The position numbers and the translations under genes were made by a program. Of a stretch of DNA of 64,000 bases, positions 7,320 through 15,400 are shown in pieces. The DNA is from CAWGOF01 sp963824225. Its GTDB lineage: Bacteria; Acidobacteriota; Polarisedimenticolia; Polarisedimenticolales; Polarisedimenticolaceae. The DNA is taken from assembly GCA_963824225.1 (NCBI GenBank), contig CAWGOF010000003.1, positions 1,426,001 to 1,490,000 of the forward strand. Direction: 5' to 3'. The notes under the pieces are model-generated. The model had not been told where the DNA came from, ran no database searches, and saw nothing but the letters and a program-made list of their open reading frames with translations. The first letter of the stretch is position 1, and each line of letters starts with the position of its first letter.

Positions 7320-8356
7320 TCGGTCTCGCATTCCACGGGATACGCGACGTACGCATCGAGCGCGTCCAGGACCCGCAGATCGTCGCACCAACGGACGCGA
7401 TCGTCCGCGTCGAGCGCGCCGCCGTGTGCGGCTCGGATCTTCACGTGTGGCACGGACGAGAGCGGGGCCTCGATCCAGGCACGGTGCTGGGCCACGAGTT
7501 CGTGGGCCACGTGGTCGAAGCGGGTAGCGCGGTGCGACTCCCCAAGGGCATCCGGGTGGTCAGCCCGTTCACCACGAGCTGCGGCGCGTGCTTCTTCTGC
7601 AATGGCGGCCTCACGGCGCGCTGCGTGCGGGCCCAGCTCTTCGGCTGGGTCGCGAAAGGCGTGGGGCTCGAAGGGGGACAGGCGGAGCTGGTCCGCGTCC
7701 CGCTCGCCGACTCGACGCTCGTGTATTTGCCCGACGAGCTCCCCGCCGAGTCGGCGCTGCTCCTCGGCGACGTCTTGCCCACGGGCTGGTACTGCGCCCA
7801 GCGAGCCGGCGTCTCGCCCGGTGGGACCTGCGCCGTCCTGGGATGCGGTCCCGTGGGCCTCATGGCGATCGTCGCCGCGCGCGAGCTCGGCGCGTCGACC
7901 GTTTGGGCCATCGACAGCGTCCCCGAGCGGCTGCAGCACGCCGTGCGCTTCGGCGCGACTCCCCTCGTCCTGAACGAGGACGTACCCGCGCTCGTCCGCG
8001 AGGCGACCGAGGGCCGCGGCGTCGAAGCGGTGCTCGAGGCCGTAGGCAACGCCGCATCCCACCGGCTCGCGCTCGATCTCGTCCGACCGGGCGGCACGAT
8101 CTCGGTCGTCGGCGTGCACAACGAGCCCGAGTTTCCGTTCACGCCCGGCGAGCTGTACGACCGGAACCTGACCTATCGCGTCGGTCGCTGTCCCGCGCGG
8201 TACCTGCTCGAGCCGCTCTTGCGCTGGGTCCAGGCCGGCAAGGTCGATGTGGGCTCCGTGTTCACGCACCGCATGCGCCTCGACGCCGGCCCCGACGCGT
8301 ACCGCGTGTTCGACGGCAAGATCGATGGCTGCGTCAAAGTCTCCCTCGAGCCGTAG
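7316..8356 (+). CDS. Zinc-dependent medium-chain alcohol dehydrogenase (346 aa)
   Basis: Catalytic zinc ligands appear as Cys38 (AAVCGSDLH) and His60-Glu61 (GHEFVG). The structural zinc lobe is Cys89, Cys92, Cys95 and Cys103 in CGACFFCNGGLTARC. The Rossmann nucleotide site is VLGCGPVGLMAI at about 166-177. The overall pattern resembles glutathione-independent formaldehyde or threonine/sorbitol-type dehydrogenases rather than classical ethanol dehydrogenase. The ATG overlaps the upstream stop by 4 nt. The position behind an FkbM-type methyltransferase may mean a sugar alcohol or glycan intermediate is the substrate, which is inference. Confidence 0.9.
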   Translation: MIGLAFHGIRDVRIERVQDPQIVAPTDAIVRVERAAVCGSDLHVWHGRERGLDPGTVLGHEFVGHVVEAGSAVRLPKGIRVVSPFTTSCGACFFCNGGLTARCVRAQLFGWVAKGVGLEGGQAELVRVPLADSTLVYLPDELPAESALLLGDVLPTGWYCAQRAGVSPGGTCAVLGCGPVGLMAIVAARELGASTVWAIDSVPERLQHAVRFGATPLVLNEDVPALVREATEGRGVEAVLEAVGNAASHRLALDLVRPGGTISVVGVHNEPEFPFTPGELYDRNLTYRVGRCPARYLLEPLLRWVQAGKVDVGSVFTHRMRLDAGPDAYRVFDGKIDGCVKVSLEP

Positions 8357-8380
8357 TAAGCTCGGGGCCGAGGGAGCCCC

Positions 8381-9004
8381 GTGAAGCCAGGGATGACCGA
8401 GCGGATCCTCGTGATCCACCCCGACTCGGCAACGGCACAGCAGATCGCAGCGTCGTTCGAGAGCGCAGGCTACGCGGTCGAGCTAGCAGCCGACGGGCTC
8501 GACGGCCTCGTGGCCGCGCGGAAGCAGCACCCCGACGCGGTGCTGTGCGATGCGGCGGCCCCGCGCCTCGGCGCGATCGACTTCTGCCGCACGATCCGCC
8601 ACGAGCCGGGCCTCGAAGCGACGTACGTGATCGCCCTCGGCACGGGCTTGGTTGCCGATCTCGCAACCACGCTCGACGCGGGCGCAGACGCCGTGCATGC
8701 CGGACCGCTCGACGGAGCGACGCTGCTGGCCCGCGTCCGCGCCGGCCTGCGCGGCCGCGGCGCGACGCGCTCGGGGGCTCACGCCAAGCACCGCGAGGAC
8801 GTGCGCGACCGTGCCGCCGCCTTCGCGACCGACGTGAACAACGCGCTCATGGCGCTCGTCGGCCACCTGGCGCTCGCCCGTCAATACCTCGACCGCGACG
8901 AGATCGCGCGCGCCCAGACCCACGTCGACGACGCGCGCCGCGCGGCCGAGCGCATCGCCGACGCGACCCAGGGGTTTCTCGTGGCGTGCGAACGGGATCG
9001 TTGA
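8381..9004 (+). CDS. Degenerate response-regulator receiver fused to a His-less DHp-like helix region (207 aa)
   Basis: Residues 8-122 follow the receiver fold: ILVIHPDS at strand 1, the phospho-acceptor position Asp57 in AVLCDAAAPRLG, and Thr88 after strand 4. The conserved Lys of strand 5 is replaced by Gly108 (VHAGPLD where active receivers have KP). Residues 145-200 look like the dimerisation helices of HDxNN-type histidine kinases (ATDVNNALMALVGHLALARQYL), but the phospho-His is Thr150. No ATPase domain follows. The product is therefore probably a signalling scaffold or phosphate sink without enzymatic activity. GTG 8381 has GAGGGAG upstream; ATG 8393 is an alternative start. Confidence 0.72.
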   Translation: MKPGMTERILVIHPDSATAQQIAASFESAGYAVELAADGLDGLVAARKQHPDAVLCDAAAPRLGAIDFCRTIRHEPGLEATYVIALGTGLVADLATTLDAGADAVHAGPLDGATLLARVRAGLRGRGATRSGAHAKHREDVRDRAAAFATDVNNALMALVGHLALARQYLDRDEIARAQTHVDDARRAAERIADATQGFLVACERDR

Positions 9005-9029
9005 TACGAGACGACACGTCGGACCCTGG

Positions 9030-9458
9030 GTGTCCTACGCCGCTGCGGTCTGGGCGGCGGTGTTCGCGGTGTTTCACATCGCCTGGGCTGCCGGGTGGTA
9101 CCCGCTGCTGGATGCCGAACAGGCGCGCGTTGCGTTCGCGGTCCCCTGGAAGTGGGCCTACGACGTCGTGGTAGCCGCCATGTGCGTCATCGCGGTGCCC
9201 GTTGCGCTCGCCCCCGTGATGGCGTGGGGCCAGCACGCGCCGCGGCGCTTGATCTACACGCTCGCATGGATCGGCTCGGCGCTGCTCCTACTCCGATCGG
9301 TGGCCAGCTTGATCCAAACCGCATATCTGATCGCCGTGGGGCGGTTTCAGCTCGCGGACATGGGAGTCTGGGAACCCTGGTTCTACCTCGGTGCGATCCT
9401 GTTTGGCCTGAGCACGTGGCGCTCGAGGTCCGTGGGTTACGTGCGGGGCCCCGGCTGA
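9030..9458 (+). CDS. Four-helix membrane protein, DUF3995-like (142 aa)
   Basis: The product has four predicted transmembrane helices (AAAVWAAVFAVFHIAWAAGW, VVVAAMCVIAVPVALAPVMA, LIYTLAWIGSALLLLRSVAS, WFYLGAILFGLSTW). The arrangement with an early HxAWAxGWYPLL motif and a late WEPWFYLGAILFG resembles the DUF3995 family of small integral membrane proteins, for which no reaction is established. GTG 9030 is the only start available near the first helix and has no clear ribosome binding site, so the exact start is uncertain. It stands alone between the receiver-like gene and the VWFA gene. Confidence 0.7.
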   Translation: MSYAAAVWAAVFAVFHIAWAAGWYPLLDAEQARVAFAVPWKWAYDVVVAAMCVIAVPVALAPVMAWGQHAPRRLIYTLAWIGSALLLLRSVASLIQTAYLIAVGRFQLADMGVWEPWFYLGAILFGLSTWRSRSVGYVRGPG

Positions 9459-9546
9459 TCGCCTGCGACGAATCCTCCGCGCCCATCGTCCGCTCCGAGC
9501 GGGCTCCGCGACCGGTCGGAGTATGTTCGCGGCAGGAGCGAACCGG

Positions 9547-11376
9547 ATGGATTCGTCAGCCGCGCGCACGCGACTCGGGGCGGTCGTCGCCGTTCTCGCT
9601 GCGCTGTGGCTCGGCTCGGCCCTCGCGCAGGACGAGCCGCCCACACGTCCGGCCGACCTCGGTCTGCAGGAGAAGGTCGAGGTCCGGCTGATCCTCATCG
9701 ACTTTCTGGTGCTCGACGGGCGCGACCGCACCGTTTCCGACCTCACGATCGACGACTTCGCGCTGCAGGTCGACGGTCAGCCCACCGAGATCGCGAGCCT
9801 CGACGTCAACTGCCCGATCGGCTCGGTCGCTGAGCCCAAGAGCGCCACCGAACGGCACCCGGCGAGTCCGATCGCGAGCGAGCGGCTGCGTCGGATGGTG
9901 CTCGTCTTCGACTACGACCACATGCCGAACGTCGCCGAGACCTACGACCGTGTCTACGACATGCTCGAGCAGTGGGTCGCCGATGGCTACGAGCACATGG
10001 TCGTCACGCTCGGCGAGGTCATCCGGATCGAGTCTCCGTTCACGCGCGACCTGGACCAACTGCACTGGACTCTGCGGCGCATGCGCAACGATCGAGACCT
10101 GTACGCCCGCAACCAGCTCGGGTTGACCGAATTCCGGTTCTTCGACCGTATGAAGGCGTTGCTCGACATCCTCGAGCGGTGGGACGGCCGCAAGGCCGTC
10201 GTGCTCTTCTCGGGAGGATTCGCGCCCGACGGGTTCCTCAAGGACCCGCAGTTCGAGGAGCTCACCGCGATGTCGGCGGCGGCGCGCGCGGCGCTCTATC
10301 CCGTCGACACCGGCGGTCTGCGCGCGGGGACGCCCGACGTTTCGACGCTGCATCGGCTGGCAACGCAAACGGGCGGCCGGTTCACCGGTGCGACCAACGA
10401 CGTCACCCTGGCCTACGCCCGCGCGCAGCGCGACATAGGCTGCACGTACACGATCGCGTTCAAGGACCCCGGGCGCCGCGCCGGCAGCTCCCGCCGGGTG
10501 ACGATCCGTCTGCGCGCGGGCCCGCGCGGCGCACGGGTCGTGCACCCGGATTACTACGTACGGCGGTCGCGTGAGGCCAAGCTCGAATCGGTGCGGAAGA
10601 CCGCGACGATGGCGCCGCACATCTTCGAGAACGGTCGGTTGAGCGCCAACTACGCCGTGCTCGAAGCGATGAAGGAGAACAGCTGGCGCACGGTGGTCGG
10701 TGTCGAGCTCAGGCCCAGCACGAGCACTTGGCTCCCGGCGCCACAGCGCTGGAGGCTCCAAGGCCTCCTGCGTCGACTGAACGGTACCGTCGTGCGCAGG
10801 TTCGAGCGCGAAATCGACGTGCCGGCGACCGATCCCGCGACCGGAATCACGCCCGCGGTCCGGCTGTTCCACGAGCTGGTCGCGCCCGCGGGCGAGTACG
10901 CGCTCAGCGTGGTCGCGACAGCGCCCGACGAGGACGACCCGATCGCCGCGACCCGGCTCGTCACGCTCGCCGAGACGCCGTACCAGGGGACGTTCGTGCT
11001 GGGACCGATCCTCGGCCGCTCCGACGCGAGCGCCGAGGGTCCGAGGTTCGAGCCACTCTTCGAACAGAAAGCGGTGCGGGGTGAGCCGCTCCAGGCGCTG
11101 AGCGTGTTTTGCGTGGGGGGAGTCGAGGATCGCAACGTCACGACGATGACGCGCTGGATCTCGACGGCGGAAGGCACAGACGTTCACCGCTACGAGGGCG
11201 TGCCGGTACGGCTGACCTCCGGCGGCTACGTCCGTTGCGGACAGGTCATCGACCCGGTCTCGACCCGCGAGCTGTCTCCCGGCCGGTATCGAATGCACGC
11301 GCTGGCACAGTCGGCCGGCGTCAGCACAGAGACGCGCGAGACCGAGTTCGTCGTGGGCGACGAGAGTCCCAAGTGA
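9547..11376 (+). CDS. Secreted VWFA-related protein of the acidobacterial type (609 aa)
   Basis: After a signal peptide (VVAVLAALWLGSALAQ) comes VEVRLILIDFLVLDGRDRTVSDLTIDDFAL, the N-terminal strand and dockerin-like loop of the VWFA-related Acidobacterial domain, then a von Willebrand A fold with RRMVLVFDYDHMP, KAVVLFSGGFAPDG and ALYPVDTGGLRAG. The usual DxSxS metal site is replaced by DYDHM, as often in this family. The C-terminal half (from about 330) is an unassigned beta-rich region. These proteins are exported and abundant in Acidobacteria but their binding partners are not known. ATG 9547 is preferred over ATG 9523 because GGAG lies 8 nt before it. The next gene starts inside its stop codon (GTGA). 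Confidence 0.85.
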   Translation: MDSSAARTRLGAVVAVLAALWLGSALAQDEPPTRPADLGLQEKVEVRLILIDFLVLDGRDRTVSDLTIDDFALQVDGQPTEIASLDVNCPIGSVAEPKSATERHPASPIASERLRRMVLVFDYDHMPNVAETYDRVYDMLEQWVADGYEHMVVTLGEVIRIESPFTRDLDQLHWTLRRMRNDRDLYARNQLGLTEFRFFDRMKALLDILERWDGRKAVVLFSGGFAPDGFLKDPQFEELTAMSAAARAALYPVDTGGLRAGTPDVSTLHRLATQTGGRFTGATNDVTLAYARAQRDIGCTYTIAFKDPGRRAGSSRRVTIRLRAGPRGARVVHPDYYVRRSREAKLESVRKTATMAPHIFENGRLSANYAVLEAMKENSWRTVVGVELRPSTSTWLPAPQRWRLQGLLRRLNGTVVRRFEREIDVPATDPATGITPAVRLFHELVAPAGEYALSVVATAPDEDDPIAATRLVTLAETPYQGTFVLGPILGRSDASAEGPRFEPLFEQKAVRGEPLQALSVFCVGGVEDRNVTTMTRWISTAEGTDVHRYEGVPVRLTSGGYVRCGQVIDPVSTRELSPGRYRMHALAQSAGVSTETRETEFVVGDESPK

Positions 11377-12467
11377 GGAGGCCGATTCGCAACCTGGCGC
11401 CGGCGCTCGTCGTGCTCGTCCTTCTCCACATGCCGGCTCTCGCGCAACCGGCGTACCGGCTCGTGGCGCAAGACAACGTCGAGCAGCTGCAGCGCGAGCT
11501 CCAGGCCGCGGGGTCGAGCGGCTACCGCTTCCTCTTCGCGGGCGAGGGACTCGAGGTCTCGGGGAAGTCGCGCATCGTCGCGCTCCTCGAGCGTGACGGA
11601 GATGGGCGTCGTGACTACTCGGTGCTCCACTTTGCCGGGAGCCTGTCCGATCCATCGACACGGGAGGCCGTGGAGGCGCAAGCAACCCTGGGCTACCGCT
11701 TGCCCGCGGGCGGGGTCATCGTGCGGCGCCGACCGGCGTTCTGGCTCCCCGACTCGGAGTACGAAGACCAGACGGTCTTGATCTTCGAGCGGTCGGATCC
11801 GGCAACCCGCTACCAGTACGAGGCGATCGGGTTTGGCAGCTTCAGCTCCCTGCACCGCAGCCTGGCCGAGCGTCGGGCGGAGGGCTACGAGGTCCTGGGA
11901 CTGTGGAACACGGCACGGAAGCTCGAGATCGTTCTGGAGCGGCGCATGGGCGCCGTGCTGCCCCCCGACACCGAAGTCCCGGGCGGCGAGTTTCGTTTGC
12001 TGCTGCTCGCGACGCGCGGCGTGCTCCGAAGCAAGCTCAACCGGGCCGCTGGCGAAGGATATCGACTCGTCGATGCCGAGGATCCGCCGACCACCGGACC
12101 GCCGATCCTGCTGCTGCGCAAGTCGGCCGCGCGTGGCACGCCGATCAAGTATCGCTTCACGGACAACGTTCCTGACCGGATGCGGGAAGACGAGCTCGAG
12201 AAGCAGCTCAACAAGCGCTCGCGCAAGGGCTGGCGTCTCCCCGATGGAGGCATCACCCACTCGGTGCTGACGCTCGAGCGCGGGGCCAAGCCGAAGAAGA
12301 CCGATCCACATCCTCGGTACCATCTCGTTTCGTCGAACGAGGCCGAGGAGCTGCCCCAAGCGCTCGAGCGCTCGGTGAACGAAGGCTATCGAATCGTCCG
12401 GCTGTTCGTCGAGCCGTCGCGAACAACGGTGCTGCTCGTGAACGACCCTGCCGACCGGGCGCGCTGA
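11373..12467 (+). CDS. Secreted tandem-repeat protein with DUF4177-like modules (364 aa)
   Basis: A signal peptide (LAPALVVLVLLHMPALAQ) is followed by about five copies of a 60-70 residue unit: a YRL/YRF strand, a helix of the form LQxxLxxAxxxGYR, then a strand ending in a variant of VLLER. Clear copies centre on ELQAAGSSGYRFL, SLAERRAEGYEVLGLW, LNRAAGEGYRLVDAE, LNKRSRKGWRLPDGG and LERSVNEGYRIVRLF. The unit resembles the single DUF4177 domain (helix with LNELGxEGWE then a strand). The start overlaps the VWFA stop by GTGA, so the two proteins are made together. Function unknown; possibly a binding platform for the VWFA partner. Confidence 0.78.
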   Translation: MRRPIRNLAPALVVLVLLHMPALAQPAYRLVAQDNVEQLQRELQAAGSSGYRFLFAGEGLEVSGKSRIVALLERDGDGRRDYSVLHFAGSLSDPSTREAVEAQATLGYRLPAGGVIVRRRPAFWLPDSEYEDQTVLIFERSDPATRYQYEAIGFGSFSSLHRSLAERRAEGYEVLGLWNTARKLEIVLERRMGAVLPPDTEVPGGEFRLLLLATRGVLRSKLNRAAGEGYRLVDAEDPPTTGPPILLLRKSAARGTPIKYRFTDNVPDRMREDELEKQLNKRSRKGWRLPDGGITHSVLTLERGAKPKKTDPHPRYHLVSSNEAEELPQALERSVNEGYRIVRLFVEPSRTTVLLVNDPADRAR

Positions 12468-12476
12468 CGGTCCCGG

Positions 12477-15400
12477 TCACGGCCGATCGAGCCGTAGGTC
12501 GCTCAGGCTCTTCAGGCTCGATTCGTCGAACTTGAACCGCAGGCCGAGGAACGGTCCCTCCTCCGCGCGGTCGAGGCCCGGGAACGCGTCGTCGTCGATC
12601 CCGGCGAAGTTGTAGCCGGTGACGAGCCAGATGTTGCGCGCGGCGAGGTAGCCGGTCTCGGCGCCGTAGCCGTAGCTGGCGACGTCGGTCGTACGCTCGG
12701 CGAAGCGCCTGGCGCTCAGTCCGATCGTCAGGCGCGGGTGGATCGCGCCGGTGTAGTGCAGGGCGAGCAAGCTCGTGCTCGTCGAGCCAGCGCCCGTGAC
12801 CTCGTCGCCGTCGACACGGCGCGCGGTCACGGTCCAACCGATGCGGTGGTCGCGCGCGAGGCGGGCGCCTGCCGCAACCGAGAACGCGATCCAGCCGCGG
12901 TCGCCGAACGCGCGGTCGTAGCCCGTGCCGATGCCGGTCGTCCCCGTCGGCTGCGGCGTCGCGAAGAACGAGCTCGACGGGGTCGTGTACACGCCGCCCG
13001 GAGCGATCGCGCCCGAGCCCGTGGGCGTGCCGTCGGCCCCGGTGTGGTCGAGACGCGCGAGGAACCGGAAGCCGTGGCCTCGCGGCCTGAACGCGACGCC
13101 GACGAGTCCTTCGTCGCGCCACGCGCGGTCGCCCGTGTCTGGGTCGGTCAGGAACAGCCGCTCGCGCACGAAGAGCGTCAGTGCGTCCTGCGGATGGAAC
13201 GTGCCGGCGGCGGTGAACAGGTGGCGATCGTCTGCCTCCCCGAGCCGGATCTCGTAGCGCGTACCGATCACGTGGTGTCCCGCGCGGTGTTCATAGCCCG
13301 CGGTCAGGGACGTGTAGTCGGCCGACGAATCGCCGAGCGAGGTTCTTACCTTCGACGCGGACGCCGCGATCGACCCGCGCTCGCCTGCCGGCATCGCCGT
13401 CTCGACGCCGGTCAGCGAGCGCACGACGTAGCCATCGACGGCGTCCTCGAGGCTGTACTGGGCCAGGGCGCGGCCGTAGCGGCCGACGCGGCTCTCGATC
13501 CCGGCGAGCGTGCGGTCACGGTCCGGACCGTCGTTGCTCGACTGCCACTCCTGCTTGAGGAACGCCTTCGTTCCGTCGTCGATCTGGTACGCGACGCCGG
13601 CCGCGGTGCGCGTGGGGTAGCCGGCGACGCTCTCGTCTGCGAGCGCGTGCTCGTGCAGCACGTCGGCCGACCAGCGGCCGGCGATCGGTCCGCCGATGCC
13701 GACGGTGACGAGCGGCGACGTCGCCTCCCCGGTCGTCGGGTTCTCGGACGCGGCGAGCTTCGCGCCGAGGAGACCGGTCATGCGCCCGATCGCCCGGCGG
13801 ACGTCGAGCGCGACGACTCGCTGTTGCAAGTCGTTCGCTTCGTCCTCGAGCGAGAACGCTTCCCCGCGGACGCGCCAGGCATCGGACGGCCGCCACTCGA
13901 GCTTGCCCGACAGGCGCTCGCTACCGAGCTCGGGGCTGCCGAGGTACGTCGGGTTGTCGAACTGTGCCGGGAGATCGAGGTACGCGACGCCCCAGTCGAG
14001 CGCGTTTCCGGTGCGCGAGGCGACCTCGAACCGCAGCGCGGTCTCGCTCGTCTCGACGTCGCTCGCCGCGGCCTCGAGCTCGACCGTCGTGCCGGGCCGC
14101 GGGCGCCAGCGCAGCTCGGTTCCGTAGAGCGCGAGATCCTCGCCGATCCGCTCCTCCACGATCGCCGAGGCTCCGAGGTCGAACGTCTTCGTCGCCTGGA
14201 GCGCGACGCGACCGCCGATGGCAAGCTGATCGTCGCCGCCGCCTGCGGCCTCGTACAGCACGACCACGCGCACCGGGTCGAGGCCGCCCTCGAACGCCGC
14301 GATCGGCGAGCGGAACAGGATCGTGCCCGAGTACGGATCGAGGCTGTAGTCCGCGTCTCGGCGCATCGCGCGACGGCTGATCACTTCGTCCGTGCGGAAG
14401 CGGTCGTGGACCTCGAGGAACACGGCTTCTGATCCCGCGACGACCGGCGAGCGGCTGAGGAGGTACGGCCCCGAGGTTCCATCGCTCTCGAACACGTCGC
14501 GCACGACCTGCTGATCGGTCGATGCACCGAACCCTTCGAACGTGATGCGGTCGTCGCCGAAGCGGCCCGTGGCGCCGGTGAGGCGCCGGTCGTAGCGCGA
14601 GAGCTCGGTGCGGTCGAAGCCGGTCGAGAAGTCGCCCCACTGGGCGAAGCCGTTCGGGCTGTCGTAGCGCACGAACACCGGCCCCTGCGTCGGGCTCTCG
14701 TTCGTGCGCACGCTCGCGTCGCCCGACACCGGGTAGAACAGGTCCGGGGCGAAGTAGTTCGCGTGTCGCGTTTCGTCGGGGTCGCGATCGGTGTCGACCG
14801 AGATCGTCACGGTCGAAGCCGAGCCTACGGGGCCTCTTGCGAAGACGGCGACCCGCCCGCCGTCGTCCGTGATCTCGTCCTCCAGGCTCGGGGGGCGACC
14901 GCCGTCGCCTTCGACACCCGCGTCGCCCGCGAGGTGTCCTTCGACGAGGCCCGTAGCCTGCCACGCGCCGCGCGAGGGCCGCACGGGCAGGAACTCCTCG
15001 GCTTCGAGGTTGTTCGATGCGGCGAGCACGTGGATCCGCCCGGGTACGGTCAGCGGTGCGAGCGCGACCTCGGCGATGCCGTCGTTCAGCCGCACCTGGT
15101 AGCCGTCCGTGTCGGGGTCGGGATCGGGTGCGACGGGCTCGGCGCCCTCGATCATCAGGTTCGCGGTCAGCGCGTGATGGCTGCGCACGCCGGCGACGTC
15201 GACCGCTTCGATGACCAGGATCGCCGGTGTCACGCGGTCGGCGATCCAGACGTCGGCCGTGGCGAGCCGCAGCTCGACCGGATCGCCCGGAAGCGTGACC
15301 GTGATGCGCGCGACCTGGGCCGCGTCCCCCTCTCCCGTGCGCAGCACGATGACGTTTGCGCCCGCGGCGAGCGCGAGACCGACGAAGCGCGTGGCGGCGA

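Noticed and set aside
9556..11685. A 709-codon open frame antisense to the VWFA gene, and similar very long antisense frames (for example 14763-17198 plus, 1277-3829 minus)
   Set aside because: At this GC content, antisense and off frames stay open by chance. Their translations are rich in Arg, Ala, Pro and Gly, without domains, and sit over genes with clear homology.
12738..14432. Plus-strand coding gene within the giant DUF11 gene
   Set aside because: It is an antisense frame with no conserved motif or start signal.
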